From the NCBI RefSeq assembly GCF_004331255.1, contig NZ_SJOF01000007.1, positions 62,001 through 126,000 on the forward strand: a stretch of DNA of 64,000 nt, read 5' to 3'. Both the position numbers and the translations under genes were made by a program. The notes beneath the pieces were generated by a model. The model was not told the DNA's origin. It searched no databases and saw nothing but the letters and a program-made list of their open reading frames with translations. The stretch comes from Acinetobacter sp. ANC 4173 (GTDB taxonomy: Bacteria; Pseudomonadota; Gammaproteobacteria; Pseudomonadales; Moraxellaceae). Below, one piece after another: positions 35,769 to 45,999 of this stretch; position 1 is the stretch's first letter; each line of letters opens with the position of its first letter.

Positions 35769-38408
35769 TTAAGTCAATTGAGCAGCAGCAATTTTCTTCG
35801 TATCAATCTCAGATGCAGGTTTAGTATAGTCTGTCATCTTGTCGAAGCTTAAGTATTGGTAGATGTCAGCAGACATGCTATCAATTTGCGCTGCATACTG
35901 TTGGTATTCTTCTGGAGTTGGTAATTTACCAAGTACAGCAGCAACAGATGCAAGTTCAGCAGATGCTAAATAAACGTTCGCACCTTGACCTAAACGGTTC
36001 GGGAAGTTACGAGTAGAAGTCGATACACATGTTGTGTTCGGCGCTACACGTGCTTGGTTACCCATACATAATGAACAACCTGGCATTTCAGTACGCGCGC
36101 CAGCTTTACCATAAGTATTGTAGAAACCTTCTTCCATCAATTGACGTTCGTCCATACGCGTAGGTGGAGCAATCCACAAACGAGTTGAAAGTACGCCACC
36201 AGGAACTTTCTCTAACAACTTACCAGTTGCGCGGAAATGACCGATGTTCGTCATACATGAACCAACGAATACTTCGTCAATTTTCACGCCTTGAACGTCA
36301 GAAAGCAATTTCGCATCATCTGGGTCATTCGGGCAGCAAAGAACTGGTTCAGTGATCGTAGAAAGGTCAATTTCATACACTTTCGTGTATTCAGCGTCAG
36401 CATCAGCTTTAAGAAGTGATGGGTTCGCTAACCATTTTTCCATGTTCTCAACACGACGAGCCATAGTACGCGCATCGCCATAACCTTCAGAAATCATCCA
36501 CTTCAACATTGTGATGTTTGATTTCAGGTATTCAGCAACTTTCTCTTCAGAAAGCGTGATAGAACAACCAGCAGCAGAACGTTCAGCAGACGCATCAGAA
36601 AGTTCGAATGCTTGCTCAACAGTAAGATCTGTTTCCATTTCTGTTAAGTCGATCTCAAGGATACGACCAGAGAAGATGTTTTTCTTACCTTTCTTCTCTA
36701 CAGTTAAGTCACCTTGCTGAATCGCAACGTAAGGAATTGCATGTACAAGGTCACGTAGAGTGATACCAGGTTGCATTTTACCTTTGAACTTAACAAGTAC
36801 AGATTCAGGCATGTCTAATGGCATAACACCAGTCGCAGCAGCGAATGCTACAAGACCAGAACCCGCTGGGAATGAAATACCAATTGGGAAACGCGTATGT
36901 GAGTCACCACCAGTACCAACTGTATCTGGAAGAAGCATACGGTTTAACCAAGAGTGAATAATACCATCACCTGGACGTAAAGATACACCGCCACGGTTCA
37001 TGATGAAATCAGGAAGCGAGTGTTGCATTTGAACGTCAACTGGTTTTGGATACGCAGCAGTATGACAGAAAGATTGCATAACTAAGTCAGCAGAGAAACC
37101 TAGGCAAGCCAAGTCTTTCAATTCGTCACGTGTCATTGGACCAGTGGTATCTTGCGAACCAACAGTCGTCATCTTAGGTTCACAGTAAGTACCTGGAAGT
37201 ACGCCTTGACCTTCAGGAAGACCACATGCGCGACCAACCATTTTCTGTGCTTGAGTGAAACCTTTGCCAGTAGCAGCAGGTTGAACTGGAGTACGGAATA
37301 AAGTAGATGGAGCAAGACCTAAAGCTTCACGCGCTTTAGTCGTCAAACCACGACCAACGATTAGGTTGATACGACCACCCGCGCGCACTTCGTCTAGAAG
37401 CACTGGAGTTTTCAATTCAGCTTCAGCAATTACTGCGCCGTCTTTAGTTGCAGTTACTTTTGCAGCAGCATGATCAATGTTAAGAACGATTTCATCGCCC
37501 ATGTTCATGTTTGCAACATCAATCTCGATTGGCAACGCGCCAGCATCTTCCATTGTGTTGAAGAAAATCGGAGCGATTTTAGAACCTAAGCAGTAACCAC
37601 CGTCTTTTTTGTTCGGGATGTGAGCAATTTCGTCACCGAAGAACCAAAGTACAGAGTTAGTTGCTGATTTACGGCTTGAACCTGTACCAACAACGTCACC
37701 TACGTAAGCAACTTGGTTGCCTTTCGCGATTAAGTCTTTAATTTGGTTTAATGGACCAACTTCACCAGGAACTTCTGGGTTGATACCGTCACGTACGTTT
37801 TTCAACATCGCATTTGCGTGCAATGGAATGTCTGGACGGCTCCATGCGTCTTGTGCAGGTGACAAGTCGTCAGTGTTGGTTTCGCCAGTTACTTTGAAAA
37901 CAGTAAGTTTGATTTCAGTTGGAACATCTTTACGGCTAGTGAACCATTCAGCATCAGCCCAAGATTGCATAACCGCTTGTGCATTCGCGTTACCCGCTTT
38001 TGCTTTATCTGCAACGTCATGGAATGCATCAAATACAAGAAGAGTTTTCTTCAATGCTTCAGCCGCTAATTCAGCAAGTGCAGCATCATCAAGAAGAGCA
38101 ACTAAAGGAGCAACGTTATAACCACCAAGCATAGTGCCTAGTAAGTAAACCGCACGTTCTTTAGAAACTAATGGTGAAGTCGCTTCGCCTTTAGCCAAAG
38201 CAGCCAAAAAAGCAGCTTTAACGTATGCAGCTTGGTCAACACCCGCTGGAACACGATTTTCTAGTAGATCAACTAAAAATGCTTCTTCGCCAGCTGGTGG
38301 ATTTTTTAATAATTCAACTAATGCAGCTGTTTGAGCATCATCAAGTGGCTTCGGTGGGACTCCGAGTGCGGCACGTTCTGCAACGTGTTGGCGGTAAGCT
38401 TCTAGCAC
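35769..38408 (-). CDS. acnB: Bifunctional aconitate hydratase 2 / 2-methylisocitrate dehydratase
   Basis: AcnB interconverts citrate and isocitrate in the TCA cycle and contributes to the methylcitrate cycle. The 879 residues start MLEAYRQHVAERAALGVPPK with the HEAT-like domain 5. The iron-sulfur ligands are visible in FVGSCMTNIGHF and GCSLCMGNQARV, and the swivel domain has GDVVGTGSSRKSATNS. Codon use is strongly biased, in line with high expression. It is monocistronic. Confidence 0.97.
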   Translation of the reverse strand: MLEAYRQHVAERAALGVPPKPLDDAQTAALVELLKNPPAGEEAFLVDLLENRVPAGVDQAAYVKAAFLAALAKGEATSPLVSKERAVYLLGTMLGGYNVAPLVALLDDAALAELAAEALKKTLLVFDAFHDVADKAKAGNANAQAVMQSWADAEWFTSRKDVPTEIKLTVFKVTGETNTDDLSPAQDAWSRPDIPLHANAMLKNVRDGINPEVPGEVGPLNQIKDLIAKGNQVAYVGDVVGTGSSRKSATNSVLWFFGDEIAHIPNKKDGGYCLGSKIAPIFFNTMEDAGALPIEIDVANMNMGDEIVLNIDHAAAKVTATKDGAVIAEAELKTPVLLDEVRAGGRINLIVGRGLTTKAREALGLAPSTLFRTPVQPAATGKGFTQAQKMVGRACGLPEGQGVLPGTYCEPKMTTVGSQDTTGPMTRDELKDLACLGFSADLVMQSFCHTAAYPKPVDVQMQHSLPDFIMNRGGVSLRPGDGIIHSWLNRMLLPDTVGTGGDSHTRFPIGISFPAGSGLVAFAAATGVMPLDMPESVLVKFKGKMQPGITLRDLVHAIPYVAIQQGDLTVEKKGKKNIFSGRILEIDLTEMETDLTVEQAFELSDASAERSAAGCSITLSEEKVAEYLKSNITMLKWMISEGYGDARTMARRVENMEKWLANPSLLKADADAEYTKVYEIDLSTITEPVLCCPNDPDDAKLLSDVQGVKIDEVFVGSCMTNIGHFRATGKLLEKVPGGVLSTRLWIAPPTRMDERQLMEEGFYNTYGKAGARTEMPGCSLCMGNQARVAPNTTCVSTSTRNFPNRLGQGANVYLASAELASVAAVLGKLPTPEEYQQYAAQIDSMSADIYQYLSFDKMTDYTKPASEIDTKKIAAAQLT

Positions 38409-38652
38409 GGTGTTATTCCTCTTTTTTAAAAAATTATTTACGCATTCCTGCTTTAAATAAAGCTACGCAAATAATATGGACTGCTTGATTTTACTAAAAT
38501 TCCAGTTAAAAGTTAATGCGCTACAAGTGTTTCTTCGTGATGCCCATTATTTTTTAACTAAATGATGCTCATATCGATTGCATATAAAAACAGCAATATA
38601 GTCAGATCATTTGGACTTTTTTCACATTAACTTTGAACTGCCATTCAAAAAC

Positions 38653-38680
38653 AAAAAAGGCAACTTATGTTGCCTTTTTT
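38653..38680 (-). terminator. Rho-independent terminator
   Basis: AAAAAAGGCAAC (38653-38664) pairs with GTTGCCTTTTTT (38669-38680). It is symmetrical, but its place 23 bases after the stop at 38703 points to the minus-strand gene. Confidence 0.9.
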
Positions 38681-38702
38681 CACTCTAGATAAATATTCAA
38701 CC

Positions 38703-38972
38703 TTAGTGGACAGTGGTTTCTCGTAAATACTCCGCCAAGGCAGATTTATCCCCTTCAAATTTGACCTGAACTTCATCCTCATGCAGCATAAGATGCTGTG
38801 CGCTAATAAATGAAATTTTTACAGCATAGAGCTTTAGATCTGTATCAATTGAGTGTTGTATATAAACTCTATCGCCAAGACTAAGCACATAATGACTACC
38901 CGCAATAATCATACAATGTGTTTCATTCTGTAAAAGTAAATCTGCGTGATTTAAATAACCAACAACTTCCAT
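38703..38972 (-). CDS. Small hypothetical protein
   Basis: An 89-residue protein with a beta-rich pattern (MIIAGSHYVLSLGDRVYIQH) and an acidic C-terminal helix. It has no signal peptide or membrane segment. The clear downstream terminator and lack of overlap support a real gene. I do not recognise the family. Confidence 0.65.
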   Translation of the reverse strand: MEVVGYLNHADLLLQNETHCMIIAGSHYVLSLGDRVYIQHSIDTDLKLYAVKISFISAQHLMLHEDEVQVKFEGDKSALAEYLRETTVH

Positions 38973-39133
38973 ATCTCACCTCATTGGTTGTTATTATTCT
39001 GCTTTCATTATTGTTTAAAAATTGATAGTTTTCTATATCCTCAGATCGCATTCATAATATATTTTAAATATACTTAGGCTATTCTATTGATCCTAAATAA
39101 GACTATTTCGTTCTAGGGAAAACCCACCCAAGC

Positions 39134-39168
39134 AAAAAAGCCTTGTATCACTCTTACACAAGGCCTCA
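39134..39168 (-). terminator. Rho-independent terminator
   Basis: GCCTTGT (39140-39146) pairs with ACAAGGC (39158-39164) around an 11-base loop, and six U follow on the minus strand. It lies about 50 bases after the lipoprotein stop at 39220. Confidence 0.7.
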
Positions 39169-39219
39169 TTTTGCATTTAGATTTTCAGAAAAGATTGTAT
39201 TCTATCCGTTATAGCTCAT

Positions 39220-39579
39220 TTAAAACTGCTTATACTCTGGCAATTGATCATGTGGCGTTACCAAACATTTCTCTGTAATTTGTGCCTTAATTTGCTCACG
39301 TGCTGCGTCTTTATCTTGTTTAATTTGCTCTTCTGGCAAGGCATAGACTTGTTCAATAATCCCCAAAATGAACTTTTTAGTAAATTCATCATCAATTTTA
39401 TTCGCGTGTTCTATGGCTTTATCTTTTTCAATAGCACTTTGACGATCGAGCATAATTGAACGTGCAGCATTGCCCATACTGGTACAGTAACCATGCCATT
39501 GTTCTTCAGGAGTTAATGGCTTCTTTTCAGAACATCCAGCTAATGCCGCCACAATCGCCAAAAAATAAACTTTTTTCAT
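39220..39579 (-). CDS. Small putative lipoprotein
   Basis: A 119-residue protein with a lipoprotein signal MKKVYFLAIVAALAGCSEKK (lipobox LAGC). The ATG at 39579 has GGAGAG six bases upstream, better than an in-frame start 21 bases earlier. The mature part is helical and charged, and contains two cysteines (HGYCTS and TEKCLV). Its role is unknown. Confidence 0.75.
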   Translation of the reverse strand: MKKVYFLAIVAALAGCSEKKPLTPEEQWHGYCTSMGNAARSIMLDRQSAIEKDKAIEHANKIDDEFTKKFILGIIEQVYALPEEQIKQDKDAAREQIKAQITEKCLVTPHDQLPEYKQF

Positions 39580-39653
39580 GCATACTCTCCAATTTTGCAC
39601 CCTATGATAGTCAAACTTTTTAAAATGAAGAACTCTTACTATCTACGAATATG

Positions 39654-39676
39654 AAAAAAGCCCTGATTTGGGCTTA
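39654..39676 (-). terminator. Rho-independent terminator
   Basis: AGCCC (39659-39663) pairs with GGGCT (39670-39674); six U follow on the minus strand. It lies about 15 bases after the stop at 39691. Confidence 0.65.
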
Positions 39677-39690
39677 TTTCACTGAAAAAA

Positions 39691-40125
39691 TTAACCGCAA
39701 CTCGCTTGAACCACTTTATTGTCTTTCGGATTAATCGTGACCGTAACACGGTCTTCACGATAATCCATCGTCACAGGTTGACCTGGTTGAACTAAACGTA
39801 CGACGTGTGCACTCGTTTTTTGTTTAATTTGTACCTCGGTCAAGCCACTTTGCCCAACCAAAGCTGCCGCTTGTTCAGGTACACATTTTGCCTGATTTGC
39901 ACGGAAAAATTCCCACTCTTCAACAATCTGCCCATTAGGTAAATGACAATACCCAACTTCACCATTCGTTTCTTTTCTAATTTCTAATTTACCATTTTGT
40001 TCAACACAAAAAGTACTCGCAGGATTTGCCATACCAACGTTCGGTTTTACAGTTTCACTCTTTTGTGCAGTGCTACAACCCGACAAAGCCGTCATAATCA
40101 GTCCAAGCATCACGATTTTTTTCAT
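39691..40125 (-). CDS. Lipoprotein with DUF333 and I78 peptidase-inhibitor domains
   Basis: The ATG at 40125 begins a lipoprotein signal (MLGLIMTALSGCS). The 144-residue product has two small domains. The first, ANPASTFCVEQNGKLEIR followed by GYCHLPNGQIVEEW, matches DUF333. The second, GQSGLTEVQIKQ, then TMDYREDRVTVTI and ending VVQASCG, matches the I78 inhibitor family, whose members block elastase- or subtilisin-like peptidases. It may protect the envelope from peptidases. The longer open frame upstream lacks a better start. Confidence 0.8.
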   Translation of the reverse strand: MKKIVMLGLIMTALSGCSTAQKSETVKPNVGMANPASTFCVEQNGKLEIRKETNGEVGYCHLPNGQIVEEWEFFRANQAKCVPEQAAALVGQSGLTEVQIKQKTSAHVVRLVQPGQPVTMDYREDRVTVTINPKDNKVVQASCG

Positions 40126-40204
40126 AAAGGATATTTCTTTAAATAAAAGATTAACATAGCAAAAATATTGAAAACAAACTGTGCGATTTTTGCTAAATAT
40201 CAAT

Positions 40205-40230
40205 CAAAAAAGCCCATCAAATGATGAGCT
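40205..40230 (-). terminator. Rho-independent terminator
   Basis: AGCCCATCA (40211-40219) pairs with TGATGAGCT (40222-40230) with one G-U pair; six U follow on the minus strand. It lies about 35 bases after the stop at 40264. Confidence 0.75.
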
Positions 40231-40263
40231 TTCCATACTTAAAACTTCTTTTATACATTAACT

Positions 40264-40476
40264 TTAATTCACTGAATGAATATCAAGTTCTTCATTTTTC
40301 GCTAAAACTACAGAAGCTAAAATTGGTGTCCCCAAAATGAAAGGTATAGAGAAGATCCAAAAGATCACGGTATAGTCAGGATTGAAGAAAAATTGAATAG
40401 CTATTGCCGCCAAGATTAAAACAGAAAATAAAATGGCTGCAAAACGCAGTACAAATTTGATTGGCATAGTGATCAT
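40264..40476 (-). CDS. Small membrane protein with two helices
   Basis: About 70 residues from the ATG at 40476, or 85 from an ATG at 40521; neither has a strong ribosome site. Two hydrophobic segments are clear (FVLRFAAILFSVLILAAIAI and the part after NPDYT), and the C-terminal tail is acidic. The family is not recognised. Confidence 0.6.
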   Translation of the reverse strand: MITMPIKFVLRFAAILFSVLILAAIAIQFFFNPDYTVIFWIFSIPFILGTPILASVVLAKNEELDIHSVN

Positions 40477-40521
40477 CGCTCTATATTTAGCTCGTCTACT
40501 TACTATACACATACTTTTCAT

Positions 40522-41187
40522 ATGGTTTTATTGATTTTAGGTATCTAATGACTGTTATTTATAGATTTTCTTGATCTAGATAAATCACCTCAAGTACGAT
40601 GGAAATACTTTTTCGAAGCTTGTTCAAATATAAAGATCGTAGTAGAAGCTATATTTCAAATATGGATGAATTAAATTACTGAGTACTTGTGAATCGAACT
40701 AACATTATTTGTAGTGAGCTGAAACTTATATATTTGAAACATTTCTGCATCTATACAGATATGTAATTCACTCCATTGACAACGATATTCAGACTGATGC
40801 TTCTTGTTTTTCATTTTCCTTCATTCTGGTATTTTAAACCTGTACTATTAATAAGCGAATAAAAAACCATCATTTCTTTTTTAAGAGTTAATCGCAATAT
40901 CAATATGGTTTTTCCATTTGCAAATTATTGTTGTATACGAGTATCACTGATATTCAGAGCTATCATATTTAATCAGTAAATACGAATGCAACTTAAAACG
41001 AATCCCGTGACCCTTCGAAGAGTTACTAAACGGCACTTAATAGGTTCTATTTCGTCCTTTTCTGCCCTTTGACTCGACTCATATTAAGTATTTGGATCAA
41101 ACCCAAAGGCATAAATTATTTTTCAACGAGTTATCACATGGCACTAGCTTTGTGCTATACATAGCCTTTTTCCCATTTGGGCTTTTT
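40522..41187. other. Intergenic region without recognisable genes
   Basis: About 665 AT-rich bases between two divergent small membrane-protein genes. I see no coding potential, strong hairpin or repeat. The stretch 40990-41090 is less AT-rich, and a TTG-started frame from 41092 leads into the next gene. Confidence 0.4.
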
Positions 41188-41424
41188 ATGAAAACATCTT
41201 CTTCTAACGACACCGAATCAACCGTATTGGGTTGGAAATTTATTGTTATTGTTGGAATTATCACGACCATCTTTTTTTCTTTTTTATATTTAGCGATGTC
41301 AAGCGATCCAGAGTATATGCCTAACCGCGAACCAAAAGTCGCCCAACAACCAACAAACACTGCAGAACATTCAGCCACCGAATCTCAGCATCCAAGTCAT
41401 AACAGCAGAGATAGTTCTCAATAA
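41188..41424 (+). CDS. Small single-pass membrane protein
   Basis: The ATG at 41188 gives 78 residues: a short polar N terminus, one membrane helix (WKFIVIVGIITTIFFSFLYL) and a polar tail rich in Ser, His, Gln and Pro. The open frame extends to a TTG at 41092, which would add a second hydrophobic segment but has no good ribosome site. A GGG eight bases before the ATG is weak too. Unknown function. It marks the last gene before the pilin island. Confidence 0.6.
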   Translation: MKTSSSNDTESTVLGWKFIVIVGIITTIFFSFLYLAMSSDPEYMPNREPKVAQQPTNTAEHSATESQHPSHNSRDSSQ

Positions 41425-41436
41425 GTGGGATAAGAA

Positions 41437-41544
41437 TAGACCTGTTGAGTGCTATTTCAGACTAAATCTACAAGTTAGACATTTGTATTTTTAATCTGAA
41501 ATTACTTAACAGTCTACATCCGTATTGCTTAATACTGGTTAAAT
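41437..41544. repeat. Left copy of 108-bp direct repeat
   Basis: It starts TAGACCTGTTGAGTGC and ends at GGTTAAAT. It matches 46992-47099 over the same length with three differences. Inside it, ATTTCAGA (41454-41461) and TCTGAAAT (41495-41502) form an inverted repeat. Past the repeat, weaker likeness continues to about 41616, where the minus strand reads NWRY-stop, like the tamB end NWRF-stop. Confidence 0.92.
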
Positions 41545-41894
41545 CCCCAATAATATAATCATAAATAGTATCTTACTAAAAAATATTATTTCCGTGACTT
41601 AGTAACGCCAGTTCTGAGATTGGTGATTTTCAATGAATGTAATTAACTATAAAGCTCTATAAAAGATTGTACTTGAATGTTTTATATTTTAGCGATACTT
41701 CGCAGGAACTATATAACAGTTTGAATTTATAGTTCAATAGCCTACAAAACCATCTATATTTTTTACTATACTTTGGGGCTTTGAAGGATGGATGAATAGT
41801 CCCTATTTGTACGGAAAGAAAAATTGTTGAGGGTTTCGTACATTCCCCTAAAGGATTTTATACCAAGTAAAATAGGCTTCTTATAAAATTTATG

Positions 41895-41925
41895 TTAAAC
41901 AGCTCCTTACTAAGGGGCTGTTTAA
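41895..41925 (-). terminator. Probable terminator of the pilin operon
   Basis: TAAACAGCTCCTT (41896-41908) pairs with AAGGGGCTGTTTA (41912-41924) with one G-U pair. It lies about 20 bases after the last pilin gene's stop. The U tract is interrupted. Confidence 0.65.
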
Positions 41926-41943
41926 CTAAATTAAACTCATGGG

Positions 41944-44244
41944 CTATAAATATCGTGCCCACTTAATTTTTGTAAAATTTCCATCAGATCCAGTAGTGTT
42001 GTTATCATCAGTATTATTGCCTGAATCATTTTTCACATTAGTAAGGTCAATGACAACACTACTATTAAATGAAGAAAAATTGCTTTGACTTGCACCTAAA
42101 TTTGCCGCTGTAATCTGCCCAGAAATTTGGCTAGCACCCGCTGTATTAAAACGAGAACCAGCTATTACCTTACCAAAAATATATGAATTCGATGTAAGAT
42201 TAATATTGCCTCCATTATAACTGGCTTTGCACGCTTGTAGACTGTTTCCGTTTGTACATGAGCCTGCCATTAATGCAATATCTCCAATAGTAGCACTCGT
42301 TAATTCTGAACTCGATTTACACAAATTTGAGGGCATCTTGTAACCTGAGACATTACAAATTTTATTTGCACCTGCATAGTTAGGTGAATAAACAGATGGA
42401 ATAGATGCCTCAATATTACCAGTTGCTAACATTGAATTATTGTACGCACCCTGCCCAACCCTTAAATTACCATAAAAAAACATTACTCCTGGTGCAAGAG
42501 ATGGTACATCTGGAGCAATACTACTATGTGTTCCATAATAACTAGTGTCTGCTAATATCCATGTTCTATCAGAGCTTTGGTAACTTACAAATTGACCATT
42601 TGTGGTATTGGGTTCATTCGGGAACAGCTTAAGCTGATAAATATAATTTTTAAGTTGTCCAATATTAGGTGTATTTTCACAAAACTCTGGATCTGTCGAA
42701 TCTAACTTTTTACATAAATAGCCAGTATAAGGATTTCCAGCCCAATATTGATTTCCACCAAGCTTAATTTTAGCAAGATAATAATCACCACTGTAATCAA
42801 CGTTTGTCGTTTGATCTTTCACATTTTGGACTTTAACTTTAATGCGTTGGTTGCTATCTATATAAAAGATATAATTTGCATCTGCTAAATTATCTAGGAC
42901 ATTCACTAGAATTTCATCTGTAACAATGACAGCCTTAGTTGATCCACTAGGTCGTTTAGGTTCTTCACTTGAGAAATTGACTGTAGGCGTCGATGAAACA
43001 TTTATAGCATTAGACGATTCTTTCGCACAGTTTTGCTGGCTATATTGAATTTTTTTTGCATTAATATATTCAAGTTTATTCCACCAATCCGCATTACAAA
43101 TAAAAGTTTTCTCAGTTGTACTTCTAGACAGAGTTACACTATTGGAATTTACAGTAATATTGCCTTTTGCAAATGCGTTAGTAATATTTCCTCCATTCGT
43201 GACTATTTCGTCTTTTGCTTTTACTGTACCAACTGAACCATTATTTACAGTGATTTTTTTACCTGCAGTAAGTGTATTAGCGCTATTACCTGTAAAAGAA
43301 ATTGTTCCTTGAGCATCGGCATTACCAACAGATCCATTATTCACAGTGATATCGCCACCTGCAATTAATATTGTTCCAGTACCACCACCACTTAAGTTAA
43401 TATTCGATAAAGTATTCGCAACTTTTACACTACCATTTGTAATAATAATATCTTTATCTGCATACATTTCACCCACTTGTTTCCCAGTATTGACTGTAAT
43501 TTTTCCTTTAGCATAAACGACGTCAACTTCACTGCCCGGGCCTAAATATACATCTCCATTTGATACAATTGTTCCAATTCTTTCACCACCTCCATTTAAA
43601 GTAACATTGCCTGTAACATTGAGTTCATTTACACCAATAAAGGTGTTTCCAGTGGATTCAAAGTTACCATGTACATTGACCACAGCATTCTTACCACCTT
43701 TAATTTCAATACCACCTGCAACTTTAAGATCACCATAAATATCTATTGCATTTACCGAAGTATTATTATTAGTTGAATTATTTCCTTTACCTAAAGAAAT
43801 TAGGTAAGTAACTTGTATCGTTGCTGATGATTCCGACTTACTACTCAAATTCTGAATATTTGCTGAGACACGATATGTTTTGGGAGTTGTACTAAGGACT
43901 TCAACATCGACATTTCTTACATTCAATGTTCGCCCATCAATTACATTCAACGTGAATGTTTCGCCTTTTAATTTATTAACCTCGGTCTCAACCTCTACCT
44001 CAGATTTATTTTTTACTTTACCTACATATTGATCTAAATATTTTCGGAAAACTTCAACACCAGTCCAAGCCCCAGATTGTGCATTAGTTAAAGCATGACT
44101 CGTCACCAACGTACGTTGAGAGGTATTTATATAATAAGCCGTGCCTAAAGCTGAAGCAGCAATAGTTAGCCCTACAAGTAAAACAATTAAAATTGTTGCA
44201 AAACCACGTTGTGAAGCTGGGAGATTTTTATTTCTTAATGTCAT
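41944..44244 (-). CDS. Giant PilX-like prepilin with repetitive beta-solenoid/bactofilin-like body
   Basis: A 766-residue protein, several times the length of usual PilX. The N terminus has a prepilin leader cut after G14 (ASQRG/FATILIVLLVG), a membrane helix (about 16-40) and a PilX-like segment to about 130. Position +5 is Leu, not Glu, as in GspK/PilX tip subunits. Residues about 165-375 are short repeats of the type GDITVNNGSVGNADAQG and KKITVNNGSVGTVKAKD, which fit a beta-solenoid. The rest has several cysteines and a second repeat-like part (NGGNINLTSNSYIFGKVIAG). It ends the operon, nine bases after the PilW-like gene. A tip adhesin or DNA-binding role is inference. Confidence 0.82.
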   Translation of the reverse strand: MTLRNKNLPASQRGFATILIVLLVGLTIAASALGTAYYINTSQRTLVTSHALTNAQSGAWTGVEVFRKYLDQYVGKVKNKSEVEVETEVNKLKGETFTLNVIDGRTLNVRNVDVEVLSTTPKTYRVSANIQNLSSKSESSATIQVTYLISLGKGNNSTNNNTSVNAIDIYGDLKVAGGIEIKGGKNAVVNVHGNFESTGNTFIGVNELNVTGNVTLNGGGERIGTIVSNGDVYLGPGSEVDVVYAKGKITVNTGKQVGEMYADKDIIITNGSVKVANTLSNINLSGGGTGTILIAGGDITVNNGSVGNADAQGTISFTGNSANTLTAGKKITVNNGSVGTVKAKDEIVTNGGNITNAFAKGNITVNSNSVTLSRSTTEKTFICNADWWNKLEYINAKKIQYSQQNCAKESSNAINVSSTPTVNFSSEEPKRPSGSTKAVIVTDEILVNVLDNLADANYIFYIDSNQRIKVKVQNVKDQTTNVDYSGDYYLAKIKLGGNQYWAGNPYTGYLCKKLDSTDPEFCENTPNIGQLKNYIYQLKLFPNEPNTTNGQFVSYQSSDRTWILADTSYYGTHSSIAPDVPSLAPGVMFFYGNLRVGQGAYNNSMLATGNIEASIPSVYSPNYAGANKICNVSGYKMPSNLCKSSSELTSATIGDIALMAGSCTNGNSLQACKASYNGGNINLTSNSYIFGKVIAGSRFNTAGASQISGQITAANLGASQSNFSSFNSSVVIDLTNVKNDSGNNTDDNNTTGSDGNFTKIKWARYL

Positions 44245-44253
44245 TTTAAGGCC

Positions 44254-44918
44254 CTAAGCAGTAATATTCATGAGGCAAACTGGTACTTTAATTTGGCCTA
44301 ATCCTGCAATTTTTTGAGTGCTTGTTTGAGCTAAAATGGTTACTAAAGGATGCTGAGTGTTTACATCTGGATCGCCAGCACCGTATGGTGTACAGTTAGT
44401 AGTCGATTGCTCAAAATTAATTTGTTTGGGATTAGATTTATCTAGAGAATAATCCTCTAATTCGGCTAGAGTGGCTTTAACTTTCCACTTAATAGTCGTT
44501 GAACTCAGACTTTCTGTTTCTGAACAATTCGTTTCTGTCTCGCCTAAAAATCCATTCAGTAATATAAAACTACGTTTCTTATTATCAGCAGTCGCAACAT
44601 CGGCTAGCCCTTGGCAAACTACTGTTGAGCCTTCTTTGAAACGCCATAAAATTGCATTTACATTTTTTGAGTCTATCGAAATAGTATCCGATTGTAAGAA
44701 ATGTGATGATCCATCTAATCCGAATCCTGCATTTTGTAAAAACATTTGGGCAGTTGTAAATCCACTCTGCAACTGAGTATCGTGAGTTGAAGCCACTCTC
44801 GAATCAACTCCAGTTTTAACCATGGTTCGGTAAACACTTAAAACAGCGATAATGCATAGCATTGAAATTACAAGTCCAACCAACAACCCTATTAATGTTG
44901 TACCTAACTGACTTTTCA

Positions 44919-44919
<1 letters not shown>
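44254..44919 (-). CDS. PilW-like minor prepilin
   Basis: A 221-residue protein with a very short leader cut after G6 (MKSQLG/TTLIGLLVGLVISM) and a helix to about residue 30. It lacks Glu at +5. The globular part includes LQNAGFGLDGSS and VDSRVASTHD, as in PilW proteins, and four or more cysteines. The ATG overlaps the preceding stop by one base (TAATG), with GGGGAA as ribosome site. It is inferred to be a minor subunit that starts pilus assembly. Confidence 0.82.
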
Positions 44920-45510
<591 letters not shown>

Positions 45511-45533
<23 letters not shown>

Positions 45534-45999
45534 TTAAAGTTCCATTACTTATCGTCAAAGATAAGTTGGTTTTGCAATTAGTCGTAATTTCTGTAGTGAC
45601 TTGTCCAAAGTTGTTGAAGGCATAACACCGAAAGAGTGTAGTATCAGGATTTCTAATCAATATGGCGGAATTTAAAGGATAATCAAATACTTTTGGGCTT
45701 GAACAACTCGCTGATCCAGTTGAAGTTGCCTTATGTACGGTAAGGTGTTTAGTAACTTCATCTAAACATATCTGACTTGATGGTTGAGCAGCATTCAAAC
45801 CAAACTCATTACGGATTGCTGTGGCTTTAGCTAAACTCATAGCACTTTTAAGTGACATTGAAGCTTTATCTAATTCAGCCTGTTTTGCCCATAATCCAGT
45901 AAAGGATGTGCCTATAGTGACTAGTATTGCCAAGATCGCAATTGTGATCATCAACTCAATTAAGCTAATTCCATATTGTTTTGATTTTTCGATTACCAT
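45511..45999 (-). CDS. FimT/GspH-like minor prepilin
   Basis: A 162-residue prepilin, leader cut after G10 (KSKQYG/ISLIELMITIAILAI), with Glu at +5. The segment SLKSAMSLAKATAIRNEFG is typical of the GspH/FimT domain. FimT of naturally competent bacteria can bind DNA, but I cannot see whether the basic residues needed are kept. The ATG lies within the last codons of the upstream pilin gene (7-base overlap). Confidence 0.83.

Larger units (their letters stand above)
41425..41943. other. Left flank of the pilin island
   Basis: This 520-base gap holds the left copy of the 108-base repeat, then about 70 bases that resemble the end of tamB and its downstream spacer, then sequence without recognised content and the pilin operon terminator. 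No gene is evident. Confidence 0.5.

Noticed and set aside
37717..38121. 134-codon plus-strand frame inside acnB
   Set aside because: Antisense to a highly conserved enzyme gene with strong codon bias, which often yields such frames.
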